Assembly: GCA_029948255.1 (NCBI GenBank)
Contig: JALIZF010001578.1
Span: 1 to 64,000 of the forward strand
From: Telmatactis stephensoni
Taxonomy: Eukaryota; Cnidaria; Anthozoa; Actiniaria; Isophelliidae
Direction of reading: 5' to 3'
Length of the DNA stretch: 64,000 nt
The translations under genes were made by a program, and so were the position numbers. Shown piece after piece: positions 1 to 9,385 of the stretch. The notes below the pieces were generated by a model that was not told where the DNA came from, searched no databases, and worked only from the letters and a program-made list of their open reading frames with translations. Within the stretch, counting starts at the first letter, position 1. Each line of letters starts with the position of its first letter.

Positions 1-429
1 ACGACTGAGTGTGGATGTCGATGCAAACGCTTACAGATTCCACTACGACTGTCATGGGGTACAACAATTCATAAATGTCAAGGAATGACTGTTGGTGAAG
101 GTGAAGCCTTTCGATATGTAGTCATTCATCCTGGAAACCATGCCTTTGAAGCCAAAAATCCTGGAGCCTTTTATGTTGCATTGTCAAGAGCCAAGTCAGC
201 TGGAGGACCTGACAGGGACCCTGACTTTGCTTTCCATGAAGATGTGCTGATTAATGAAGACAGGTTTCATGCAGTAAACACTCCAACTACTCGTTCAAGA
301 TCAGCAGAAATCCAAAGGCTGCATTCCCTTGCTGTAGAATGTCGTCACCGAGAAAGTTTAGCTGCAGCATATGATGAGTCTACTTTCCGTAGACTTGTAG
401 ACTGGGCTCAGTCTACACCAGTTCATTGA
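1..429 (+). CDS. PIF1-like DNA helicase, C-terminal fragment
   Basis: The reading frame is open from base 1 and ends in TGA at 427-429, so the gene starts outside the window; the first ATG at 85 lies inside the domain. The translation holds the superfamily 1 helicase motif V region (LSWGTTIHKCQGMT, about residues 19-32) and motif VI (FYVALSRAKS, about residues 57-66), the end of the RecA-2 domain of PIF1/RecD-type helicases that unwind DNA using ATP. About 75 residues follow motif VI without a recognisable domain. In animals such ORFs are the cellular PIF1 family or helicases carried by mobile elements (Helitrons and other PIF1-bearing transposons). The surrounding mobile DNA favours the second reading, but with only the tail visible I cannot decide. 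Confidence 0.75.
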   Translation, partial: TTECGCRCKRLQIPLRLSWGTTIHKCQGMTVGEGEAFRYVVIHPGNHAFEAKNPGAFYVALSRAKSAGGPDRDPDFAFHEDVLINEDRFHAVNTPTTRSRSAEIQRLHSLAVECRHRESLAAAYDESTFRRLVDWAQSTPVH

Positions 430-1098
430 ATTGTAAATATTATATTACTTAGAAAGTTATTGTGTTTGCATAGGTTTTGTTTGTATAGATGATGGGCCTG
501 TGTGGCTCTGAATATCTGATTGGCCTGTGTGGCTATTACCCGATTTCAAATTGCAAAAACTATTCTTTAATAGCTTTTGAAATATTTCTTATTATCCAGA
601 CTGGCTACCCATGGTTACCCATGTGTTCTTTGAAGCGTTGAATCCTAATTCTTGTTTGGAAATACGGCTTTATTTAAGTCATATAATAAAATAATTTTTA
701 AACTCGCTTGCTCAGTCTCTACAGAGAAATATCAGACCTCTGTCTTTGCTATGGTCTGCGACATTAGGCCGTACATTCAAGACCTCTGTTATTCCTTTGT
801 ACAGACCTTGCGCTCATTTAATAATCCTTTATTACGGAGTCCTAAGAAAAATACATCAAAAAAGGAAACAAATAAATCAATATTTGCAGTCAACAACATT
901 TGTCAAAATTTGTCAATTTGAAAAAATATTTTGTTTTGATTACATTTTGGAAATATGCTACATGTAGATTTAATGTACTGATGAAGTCAAGTTTTTGACA
1001 ACTCTGGTCCTGAATTTTTCGTGAAATTTGTAATTTGTCAATGAATTGTCTCCGACAAATGAAACAAAAACAGTTCAAACGATCAAAACCTTAGACAT
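430..1098. other. Noncoding gap with short GGCCTGTGTGGCT repeats
   Basis: No coding signal. The octamer-like phrase GGCCTGTGTGGCT appears after the helicase stop, near 497-535, and again in the two dispersed repeats further on. Small ORFs here are AT-rich chance frames. It is probably the 3' flank of the helicase-bearing unit. Confidence 0.4.
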
Positions 1099-1200
1099 AT
1101 TGCAGTTTGAAATCTGGTAAATTTGTATCCAAATACCCTTTGTGGGTAAGGATATGTGATTGGCCTGTGTGGCTATGAATGTCTGATTGGCCTTTGTGGC
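1099..1200 (+). repeat. 85-bp direct repeat, copy 1
   Basis: This stretch (TTGCAGTTTGAAATC through GATTGGCCTGTGTGGC) is repeated with a few changes at 2328-2410 in the same orientation. The phrase GATTGGCCTNTGTGGC is then reiterated at 1155-1200. The two copies bracket the RLE retrotransposon tail, so the tail was inserted into, or carried along with, this repeat. Confidence 0.7.
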
Positions 1201-1201
1201 C

Positions 1202-1335
1202 ATCATTATCATTATCATCATCATCATCATCATCATCATCATTATTATTATTGTTAGTATTATTACTATTGTTAGTATTATTATGACTATTATTATTATT
1301 ATCATTATTATTGTTATAATTATTATTATTGCTTC
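1202..1335. repeat. ATT/ATC trinucleotide microsatellite
   Basis: Runs of ATC and ATT triplets with TATTGTTAG interruptions. It abuts the 5' edge of readable RT tail sequence. Confidence 0.9.
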
Positions 1336-1821
1336 TCCTGGCGTCATGATTCTGTCCTGAATTTCATTGCTCATAGTCTTCCATCCATCAAAAACTCAAC
1401 TCTATACGTCGATCTTCCTGGTTTTCCGAGCCCCTCTATCATAACTGGTGACAGCTTGCGTCCTGACATAGTGATGTCCATATCAAATAAGTGCTTGTAT
1501 ATTCTAGAATTAACTGTTGGCTTTGAAACAAATCTACAAAACAACTTAGACCGGAAACAACGTAAATATCACGAGACTGTCATCGACCACAAGAATCATT
1601 TTCAGCAGGTTAAATTTGTAAACCTTTCAATCAGTACTTTGGGTGTATTCTCCCATCAATCGTCTGATTTCATCGAAATGTTAAATGAACTTGGCCTAGA
1701 GGACAAGAAACAACAAAACTATATTGTAAAAAAAATTATCAACATTACAATCAGATCAACGTATTACCTTTTCTGCTGTCGAAACAAAGAATGGAATAAC
1801 CCAGACTTATTGAAATTTTGA
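1330..1821 (+). pseudogene. RLE-type non-LTR retrotransposon, endonuclease tail
   Basis: An open frame runs from the microsatellite to TGA at 1819-1821, although the only annotatable start is a TTG at 1456. The upstream part reads SWRHDSVLNFIAHSL and then LYVDLPGFPSPSIITGD. The core is RPDIVM followed by LYILELTVGFETN, which matches the PD-(D/E)XK layout of the restriction-like endonuclease at the C-terminus of RLE-encoding (R2/NeSL-like) non-LTR retrotransposons, where it nicks target DNA for reverse transcription. It ends in a conserved-looking block with RNKEWNNPDLL. No RT motifs precede it, so this is a 5'-truncated copy, the usual fate of such elements. Family assignment is from remembered motif patterns and is moderately sure. 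Confidence 0.6.
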
Positions 1822-2327
1822 TATATATATGTATATATATTTTCTAAATCATTTTGTCGTTTACATTTATAAATGCATGTATCACTTGAGTAGTCAATTG
1901 CAAATTGCCTGTAAGTAGAGAGATTTGTAATTGTTGTATAAATATAGAATAAAGTTTCCATTATAATAATTAGTATTGTTAAAGTTATTATTATTAATAT
2001 TGTTTTTTTATTTATAAATTTTTTTTACATTTCACGTCAGCATATCTACAGAGTCTTTTGTCTGCTGGAACTCAAACCAAAAATATTTCTACATGCTATA
2101 AAAGTGCAGTAATCAAATTTGATATATAGTCAACATCATTTGAAACATTTTACAAGAATTTGATTTGAAACGATAACTCTGTATTTCATTCATGGAAAGA
2201 AGATAGACTTGATAAAACCAAGTTTTCAAAAATTTTAGTGTGTATTTCACTAAATTTGTGGCAATCAATTGAAATGGAAAGACTAACAAAACTGAAATAA
2301 TCTTAGGTATCAAAAACCACCCTAGCA
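1822..2327. other. 3' UTR-like AT-rich sequence after the RLE fragment
   Basis: Contains an (AT)n stretch right after the stop, an AATAAA-like signal near 1949, and ATT-rich sequence near 1965-2010. No gene is visible; it is consistent with a 3' UTR and simple-sequence tail. Confidence 0.4.
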
Positions 2328-2480
2328 CTATTGCAGTTTGAAATCAGGTACTTTTGCATCCTATTACCCTTTGTGGGTGAGGATGTGTGATTGGCCTGTG
2401 TGGCTATGAAAATGTGATTGGCCTTGATGGCTGTGGTTAGCCTTTGTGGCTATGATATCTCATTGGCCTTTGTGGCTAAG
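2328..2480 (+). repeat. 85-bp direct repeat, copy 2, with GGCCTTTGTGGCT tail
   Basis: Second copy of the repeat at 1099. It continues into four degenerate GATTGGCCT(G/T)TGTGGCTATG units up to about 2480, a short minisatellite. Confidence 0.7.
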
Positions 2481-3164
2481 GATATACACTCACTCACTCA
2501 TACACCCAGTCAATCATTTACTCATTCACTTATTTATTCAGCCATTTATGTGTTTCATATTTTGTTCATTCCTTTCTAGCGTTCAATACAATTCAAGTGT
2601 TCATATTTAATATTAATTATGTCACTATTAACCTATTGACTATCTTATCCAATCCAATTTAGATAGAGGACATAGCAATTCAGAATACAGGTTATGTTGT
2701 TCTTATTTGATTTTTTTAGTTCCCAGTACTTGAAACTGGGGAATAGTAGGTGGTATACATTTATGAGAATGCGGTTTTATTTTGATATCATCATTATTAT
2801 TTTATTATTGTTTTTAATTTCAACATTCTCAGGCTAGTGTTTTTTTTTTTTTTTTTTTTAATTCTTTATATAGGTTTGCAGTACACAGGTATTTTTACAG
2901 ACAGTCATTTTTATTAAGCAGGTGAGATTATTCTGTTCTTTCTTATTAGTCCTAATGTGCATTATAATATAAACATGCTTGGTCTATCACAAATTCTGTT
3001 TTATGTTTGGCAACTCTACTAATGGTCTACTAATTGTTTATATCACCTGTATTCAGCATCAAGCAAAAATTCAAATTCTTTATTTTTTATTTGTCCTTTT
3101 ATGACATCATGGGCTCTCAATGCAAGTACTAGCTATAAATATCAAAGGTTCAAAAGGTTTTTAT
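2481..3164. other. Noncoding AT-rich gap
   Basis: Holds a CACTCACTCA/CATTCATT simple stretch near 2485-2530 and a poly-T tract at 2839-2859. I see no gene, RNA or element end. Confidence 0.4.
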
Positions 3165-3422
3165 TTACCATGTATTGAATAATAAATAATAAATAAATAC
3201 CATGTATTGAATAATAAATGGAGGGAGTAAGAGTTACAACCCAAGGGGTTAAGACAAAACACTCCTACACCCAGGTATACTTATAAAAAACACACGAACG
3301 AAATAGTAGAGAGGGAAAATGGGTTACAAAGTTAGTGAAAATAGTATAATAACAATATTTACAATGATGAGAATAATAAATTTACATATATACTTAACAA
3401 TATATTAACTATAAATAAGAAG

Positions 3423-6107
3423 TCACGAAGAAATAAGGAAGTGTTTGAATTTTTTTCTAAAGGACGTAATAGACGAAGAGTTTTTTATTTCGAGTGGTAT
3501 TTCATTCCAGTTTCTGGCTGCACTATAGTCCACACCAAACTGACCATAATTCAAGTTTTTTCGAGGAACGAAAATATTTTTGTTTTTCTTTGATCTTGTA
3601 TTATATTGATGTGAAAAATTAACTTCTTTAAAATAACTAGAGGATAAAAAAGGTAATTGTTTATTCACACATTTGTAAGCTATTTCGGCAAGCTGTAATT
3701 TAACTATTTCAAAGATATTTAACATTTTTAACTTTTGGAACAATGGTCTGCTTGGTGCTCTACTGTCAGAAGAAGAAATAATTCGCAAGGCGCGTTTTTG
3801 TAAAATATGAATGGGCTGAATTCTAGTTTTATAATTTGAACCCCAAATTAGGGTGCCGTACGAAATATGCGAATAGATAATGTTATAATATAACTTTTTC
3901 ATGATATCTAAGTTGAGAAGATGTCTAGCTCTATAAAGTACTCCTATTGACTTTGCAATTTTACGGCACAGTAGGTCAATATGAGTACACCATGTCAGAT
4001 GTTCATCTAAAATGAGACCTAAAAATTTTGTATATGCAGTTCTTTTAATAGGTAGTCCTAAAGTTAAGGCTAAGTCTGACTCGTCAATCATCACATTTTT
4101 TATTCGTTGCTTCGAACCAAAATGGATATATTTTGTTTTGGTAAGATTCACTGTTAGTTTGTTTGCATGAAACCATTCCTGGAGGCTAGACAAGTCTTTG
4201 TTTAGGACGTTGAAGATATTTTTGATTGATTTGTGACTATAGAGTAAATTCATATCATCTGCATATAATACAAGATGAGCGAATTTAGTTGCAAATTGAG
4301 AGTCATTTATGTAGATCAAAAATAAGATAGGTCCAAGGATAGATCCTTGGGGGACGCCACAGGTTATGGGTAAATATTCAGAAATTTCATTATCGATAGA
4401 AACATACTGTAAACGATTACTTAGATAGCTTTTAAACCAGCTGAGGGTGTCATTTTTGATGCCATAATAAGAAAATTTATTTAGCAAAATATCATGATTG
4501 ACAGAGTCAAACGCTTTTGAGAGATCCAAAAAGATGCCAAAAAAAAAGATACCACCATCTATTGCATCAGTGATTTTATTTACAAACTCGAGAATTGCTA
4601 AAGTGGTATTTCGTTTTTTTCTGAAACCAAACTGAAAGTCAGAAAGTAGGCGATTTTGTTCTAGATGATCTGTTAATAACTTACATATAATTTTTTCAAA
4701 AAGTTTTGATAAAGTCGGAAGGAGGGATATCGGTCTATAATTAGAAATTAACGAATGTTCTCCTCCTTTAAATAAAGGGATGACTTTAGCAATTTTCATT
4801 TGATCAGGAAAAGTACTAGTGTTTATAGACGTATTGAAAACATGAGTAAGTGGAAGGTAAATACGCTCGGCAGCGATACGGATGTATCTTATAGGAATGC
4901 CATCATGGCCACCAGCTTTGGAAATATCCAAATTAAGTAGCTCATCTAAGACCTCATAGGGCAAAATGGAAGTGAAATGGAGATCATTAGAGCAGGTCAC
5001 ATTCATCCAATCTTTATATGTGTACTCACTAGATGTTATATTATTTGCTAACGTGGGACCTATATTTGCGAAGTATCTATTAAAAATACTAACTATATCA
5101 GCCTTTTTAGTAAAGCGTTTGTCGTTGTGTAATATAGTATCAATACTTGAGGGACGACTTGTTTTCTTATTCAGAATCTCATTTATGATGGACCATGTGG
5201 CTCTAATGTTCCCATTTGCCTTTTCTAGCATTGAACTGTAATATTCTTTTTTGGTAGATCTTATTAAATGATTAAGCTTATTACGGTATTGACAAAATCT
5301 TTTGATATTGGTCAATGTTGGTCTTTTAAGTTTCGCTCTATAAAGTTTATTTTTTCTTGAAATTGACTTCAGAATGCCTGGGGTTAGCCAACCATTCTGT
5401 TTAGATTTGTTTTTTATTGTAATAGTTTGAACGGGGAAGTTCCTTTCATAAAGGTTTGTTATTGTTTTCATAAAAATTGAATATACTTCATTTGGGTCTT
5501 TGCTAGCAAAAAGTTCCGACCAATCTTGGAGTGACAGGTCACGGATAAAATTTTCTTCTCCAGTTTTTGAGAAGACCCTTTTTTTAATTTTTGTTTTGCC
5601 TCTTAATAATTTTGTTCCATATTGGATAATAAAGACAGGAAGGTGGTCCGAAATATCAGTGTACAAAATACCAGGTTGAATAAGGTCAACCACGTTAAAA
5701 CTATTTGTAAAGATATTATCAATTAATGTAGCACTATGAGAGGTAATTCTCGTTGGTTTGACTATAGTAGGAAAAAGGCAGTAGGTCAAGAGGTTATTAA
5801 AAAAGGAATTAGTTTCTTCGTTATTTTCACTTTTTAGGAGATCAATATTAAAATCGCCAGCTAAAAAAATATTTTTTGAAGTATTTTCTAATTCATCAAG
5901 TAAACTTGATAGGATCATTGAATAGCTATCGATGTTAACGTTAGGAGGCTTGTATGAAACGCCGATTAGCGTGGAAATATTATTTTTTACAATTTCAGCA
6001 AATAGAAACTGAGAATCATTACTGTTATAAGTCAGATCATTTTGTACTCTATATATAAGTATAATTGCTATGGATATATAACGCGATTCCACCGCCGCCA
6101 TCCTCAT
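3423..6107 (-). CDS. Non-LTR ORF2, main part: APE endonuclease C-half and reverse transcriptase
   Basis: The 894-residue open frame begins inside the endonuclease. Visible are GVSYKPPN, then GDFNIDLL (about residues 84-91) and SDHLPVF (about 153-159), catalytic elements of the AP-endonuclease-like domain. The reverse transcriptase follows: NYRPISLLPTLSKLFEK (about 458-474), FGFRKKRNTTLAI, FLDLSKAFDSVNHDIL (motif A aspartates, about 527-542), GVPQGSILGP (motif B) and LYADD (motif C). The tail with ILQKRALRII and ARNWNEIP is typical of Jockey-superfamily elements. The protein nicks DNA and copies the element RNA at the target. The first codon here is not the true start: residues upstream are encoded by the overlapping frame ending at 6049, so one indel near 6050-6060 separates them. 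Confidence 0.9.
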   Translation of the reverse strand: MRMAAVESRYISIAIILIYRVQNDLTYNSNDSQFLFAEIVKNNISTLIGVSYKPPNVNIDSYSMILSSLLDELENTSKNIFLAGDFNIDLLKSENNEETNSFFNNLLTYCLFPTIVKPTRITSHSATLIDNIFTNSFNVVDLIQPGILYTDISDHLPVFIIQYGTKLLRGKTKIKKRVFSKTGEENFIRDLSLQDWSELFASKDPNEVYSIFMKTITNLYERNFPVQTITIKNKSKQNGWLTPGILKSISRKNKLYRAKLKRPTLTNIKRFCQYRNKLNHLIRSTKKEYYSSMLEKANGNIRATWSIINEILNKKTSRPSSIDTILHNDKRFTKKADIVSIFNRYFANIGPTLANNITSSEYTYKDWMNVTCSNDLHFTSILPYEVLDELLNLDISKAGGHDGIPIRYIRIAAERIYLPLTHVFNTSINTSTFPDQMKIAKVIPLFKGGEHSLISNYRPISLLPTLSKLFEKIICKLLTDHLEQNRLLSDFQFGFRKKRNTTLAILEFVNKITDAIDGGIFFFGIFLDLSKAFDSVNHDILLNKFSYYGIKNDTLSWFKSYLSNRLQYVSIDNEISEYLPITCGVPQGSILGPILFLIYINDSQFATKFAHLVLYADDMNLLYSHKSIKNIFNVLNKDLSSLQEWFHANKLTVNLTKTKYIHFGSKQRIKNVMIDESDLALTLGLPIKRTAYTKFLGLILDEHLTWCTHIDLLCRKIAKSIGVLYRARHLLNLDIMKKLYYNIIYSHISYGTLIWGSNYKTRIQPIHILQKRALRIISSSDSRAPSRPLFQKLKMLNIFEIVKLQLAEIAYKCVNKQLPFLSSSYFKEVNFSHQYNTRSKKNKNIFVPRKNLNYGQFGVDYSAARNWNEIPLEIKNSSSITSFRKKFKHFLISS

Positions 6108-6765
6108 TTGGTCTATTCAATAAAATTGGTTCGTGATAGTTATCAAGAAAAAACGAGCTAACGTCGTCTTTTTCTTTTAGCCAAGTTTCGGAAAGGGCGA
6201 TGACGTCGAAATGAAAGTTAAGTGAGGAGATATAACAAACGAGATCATTAAAATGTTTGCGAAGGCTCCTGATATTGAAATGGATCATAGAAAACTGTAT
6301 AGGTTTGGTAGTAAGAGAACTAAAACTATCCTCAACAAAGTATTTACATTTCTCTGTCATCGAGTCAACTTTAGTGAATACCTGTTCGTCAGGATCACAA
6401 AAATTATCAACAAAATTTGCTTTTGATTTCAAGCAGTTATCAATCTTAAAAGGATTAAATGATAAAGAGTTTATATTTTCTAAATTCCAATGAGGACTGC
6501 GGCCGTGTTTTAATTCAAATATAACTGAGTGGAAATCATTATCATTCAAGGACATGAATGGTAGTGTCCCTTGGAGACATCTTGCGCATAAATGATTATC
6601 ATAAGAATGTTGTTGTTTTTTTGCGCTAGATGTTAATGTTTTGATGTTGGTTAAGCACTTGAGATGTGTAACTGAGGAACAATACAAGCATTTAATGACT
6701 GTAGAATTTGCATAGGGCTTCTTGAGACATATTGTACAAGAATTCCTTTTTGGTTTTGTAGGCAT
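6049..6765 (-). CDS. Non-LTR ORF2, N-terminal part: zinc finger and endonuclease start
   Basis: ATG at 6765 opens a 238-residue frame. Residues 10-70 hold a cysteine/histidine-rich PHD-like finger (CTIC, CLYC, HLKC, CARC), as in several CR1/L2 ORF2 proteins. The endonuclease begins with HFNIRSLRKHF (about 161-171), then LSETWL and GGGGIALYIHSNYTYI just before the stop. The domain continues without loss in the other frame from about 6055, across an ATATATA tract, so a one-base slip explains the break. Restoring a single frame would give about 1,110 residues, a normal ORF2 size. Confidence 0.85.
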   Translation of the reverse strand: MPTKPKRNSCTICLKKPYANSTVIKCLYCSSVTHLKCLTNIKTLTSSAKKQQHSYDNHLCARCLQGTLPFMSLNDNDFHSVIFELKHGRSPHWNLENINSLSFNPFKIDNCLKSKANFVDNFCDPDEQVFTKVDSMTEKCKYFVEDSFSSLTTKPIQFSMIHFNIRSLRKHFNDLVCYISSLNFHFDVIALSETWLKEKDDVSSFFLDNYHEPILLNRPNEDGGGGIALYIHSNYTYI

Positions 6766-7072
6766 GATCAGATAAGATTACATAAAATATCAGTATTTAA
6801 ATGATCAATTGATATTAATAATAATGGCAATATCCATCAGAAACAAATCAGAAATAATAAGATGTAGTAGATTAAAAATTTTGTTTTGTTTTGTTTTGAT
6901 TTTTGTTTTAACTATTGACTTAACTCTATAGTCGAATATGCTTCTAGTGTTCGGCTGTAGAGTAGTTCCACAGTTTTCATCATCCAAGATTCCCAGTGAT
7001 AGTACGCACCAATGGATGGACAAAGTGAGGTTCATCATGAGACTAGTCCTTCTTGTTAACATCACACCAAAC

Positions 7073-7870
7073 TTAGTCATCAGTGTTATTTTCATCGTTA
7101 CCCAGCGATGGGTCAAAGTAACTTGCACTTGCACCCAAGAAGCCAAAAGGAACTGAAGACAGTCGATCGCGAGTTGTATGAAGGCGATCCTTTATGACCA
7201 AACGATCGAGATTGAAATATGCAATCTTGCCCTCTTTCCTGGCTTGCATCATTTCATCATGTTGTTCGCTCCTTCGTTGAAGCACTCGTGCGGAGACGTC
7301 TTCGTTGATAAAAATTCCTGTCCCCTTCAGTTTCTTGCTTGATTTTAGGATTTTTTCTTTATCTTTATAATTCAGTAGTTTAGCAACAATCTGTTTGGGT
7401 TTGCCATTTTTCCCTTTGCCTGCGCGGTGCGCTCTCTCAACCGCTATGTTATTAGCATCCAGTCCCAGGTTGTTTGTAAAAAGGTCTTTCACCTTCTTCT
7501 CGGTGGTTTCCCAGCTTTCATTACGATCTTCTTTGATTCCAGAAATTCTCAAGTTGTTTCGTCTACTCTGGTTTTCAAGATAATCTACCTTATCTTCCAG
7601 ATCATCAAGCTGCTTCCTGAAATTCTCAAGCTTGTTATCAAGAGAGTACACGTCTTGACTTTGACTTTTCAAATCGTCGATCTCCTTTTGTGAAAATTCT
7701 AAACTACTCCTAATTTCTTGCATCTCACGCGTTACGGTATCCAGGCGACCGTTAAAGTCGTCCATCAACAGTTTTAGAAAGCTGTGGAAGTTGTCTTCCT
7801 GAACTTTCAGCAAGTTCTTAACAACTTCTAGGGTTACTACTGTAGAGCTGTCTTTCTTGGCGTCCGCCAT
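7073..7870 (-). CDS. Non-LTR ORF1: coiled-coil, L1-ORF1/transposase_22-like RNA-binding protein
   Basis: I place the start at the ATG at 7870 (MADAKKDSS), giving 265 residues; the frame also extends upstream to a TTG. Residues about 25-95 form a heptad-rich coiled coil (QKEIDDLKSQ, LEDKVDYLENQ). NQSRRNNLRISGIKE (about 94-108) opens the RRM-like region seen in L1-type ORF1 proteins, with VERAHRAGK and a basic C-terminal part (QRRSEQHDEMMQARKEGK). ORF1 trimers coat the element RNA and act as nucleic-acid chaperones. It ends about 300 bases before ORF2 starts. Confidence 0.85.
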   Translation of the reverse strand: MADAKKDSSTVVTLEVVKNLLKVQEDNFHSFLKLLMDDFNGRLDTVTREMQEIRSSLEFSQKEIDDLKSQSQDVYSLDNKLENFRKQLDDLEDKVDYLENQSRRNNLRISGIKEDRNESWETTEKKVKDLFTNNLGLDANNIAVERAHRAGKGKNGKPKQIVAKLLNYKDKEKILKSSKKLKGTGIFINEDVSARVLQRRSEQHDEMMQARKEGKIAYFNLDRLVIKDRLHTTRDRLSSVPFGFLGASASYFDPSLGNDENNTDD

Positions 7871-7959
7871 CTTCCCCCTTGTGACCTCACATAAAAATAG
7901 AACCAAGGATAAAGTTGAATCACCATATAGACACTAAAATTCTGTCAACTCCATTTTCA

Positions 7960-9050
7960 TTTTGGTATCGCGATTCTCCTATCACTTTGATCTACAGAGA
8001 GACGGCGTTATTTTCCGGTAATGCCGTCTCAAATTTAGCGCTCGTGATTGGCCCAAACATTGAGGACTGCATCGAAATGGCTTTCTTCAAAATCACAAAA
8101 ACCTACTGAAAATCAATTCAAAACTGAGCAGCAAATATAAAATAACTTTTTAGATAATATCCGTGATAAAATGACCGAAAAGAATGACATATTTTGATGA
8201 AAAAATAGCCGCTAGGTTGAATTACAGCTACACACGACTACTGCGAAAAGTAAACTGAACTGGAATCTGGTCTAAACTACCAGTAGATAAAATAAATAAC
8301 TACACAATAATCACGAAAAGAAGTAAAAAGAAATCATCCTAAGTAAAAAAATCATGTCTGATAAGTATAATCGGTAATTTCGTTTTCATTTATGGCTTCA
8401 ATGACTTCAAAGTCACAGCAAAAGTGAATTCAGCAAAGCAAACAAATTGTCCATTATGAAGACAAAAACGGTATTGTTTAAACAAAGATGAAACAAATAA
8501 CTTTTGAAATAAAATAAACAGAGAATACACAAGTACGGACTGCCTTTTTAATACATTTCAATAACTTTTCAGCATCATTCCTTTAGGTTGAAGCTATATT
8601 TTGACAAACTTTCACTTTCACATGTCGGTCAGCTCGATCGTTTTTCGCCCGTTTTAAAGAAACAGCAAAAAGAATCTTCAAAAGCATCAAATGACCCGTA
8701 CTTCTTTCATTTTGTGAGCTTTTGGACTTGTTTCTATAATTAAATCACCTCTTTTAAGCGTGAGAAAGCTTCCCGGGTCTGGCCGCCATTTCCTTTTTGG
8801 CTTTCTTCTTGCATTCCAAAGAAAGAAAGAAGTTGCCATGGAAACTGTAATGCCTACAACTTTGCAGGTAAAAAGAATCTCGCGTTCAATCAATCAAAAA
8901 CGATAACTTTTCTCTTTTTTCTTCGCAATGAATAGTTAGAATCGCGATACAAAACTAAACGCGATTTTGAGACGGCATTATCGGTTTATAATGACGGCGT
9001 TGGGAGAAATAAACCGATAATGCCGTCTCAAAATCGCGTTTAGTTTATAT
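7960..9050. repeat. Two related GAGACGGC hairpins bounding a 1-kb MITE-like segment
   Basis: At 8000-8031 GAGACGGCGTTA pairs with TAATGCCGTCTC. At 8954-9049 a near-perfect 95-bp inverted repeat carries the same GAGACGGCATTAT/ATAATGCCGTCTC core and longer arms (AAACTAAACGCG). GGTATCGCGATTCT at about 7966 and AGAATCGCGATAC at about 8939 are inverted relative to each other, so 7963-8955 may be one element with these ends. No coding frame is convincing inside. Confidence 0.55.
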
Positions 9051-9385
9051 TATTTTTTTTTGTAGGATCACAGCATATTAGCAGTTATTTAAAGTACAGA
9101 TGAAAGAGGCAGTTTTAGGAGAAGTTACCCGTATGTTGCAGTTATTCTTGGAAAACCTCCAATTGAAAAAAGTGATACATACCCATTTGGTTTTATATTT
9201 GTTGTACTATGAAATTTCTTAACAAAACTTGGTGATAAAAAACATGGTCTGTTAAGCATTGTGAAAAGGGTAACTCATTTCAACCCAAACAAAAGATTAT
9301 CTTTAAGTGACGCCTTACAAGCTTTGGATTCTTGTTCTTAGGTTGCTATACAAGTTGTAGAACTTTTTGGTTTTAAATGTATTGT
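9051..9385. other. Gap before the foldback element
   Basis: Poly-T then AT-rich sequence. Short open frames around 9090-9210 look faintly protein-like but are not recognisable, and no start or splice structure supports them. Confidence 0.3.

Larger units (their letters stand above)
3165..7910 (-). mobile_element. APE-type non-LTR retrotransposon (Jockey superfamily, CR1/L2-like)
   Basis: The element runs right to left. ORF1 (7870-7073) is a coiled-coil RNA-binding protein. ORF2 is read in two frames (6765-6049 and 6107-3423) and carries zinc finger, APE endonuclease and reverse transcriptase. The 3' end lies in imperfect direct repeats of TATTGAATAATAAAT around 3172-3222 (plus strand), which resembles the short tandem 3' tails of L2/CR1-type elements and takes the place of poly(A). 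The 5' boundary is not sharp; the start of ORF1 gives a minimum. Apart from one frameshift in ORF2 the coding capacity is full length, so this is a relatively young copy. Confidence 0.85.

Noticed and set aside
1075..1374. Minus ORF of isoleucine and methionine runs
   Set aside because: Translation of the ATT/ATC microsatellite.
9090..9215. Possible exon after a TTTTTTTGTAG acceptor-like site
   Set aside because: Two frames look equally protein-like, no donor or start fits, and no family is recognised.
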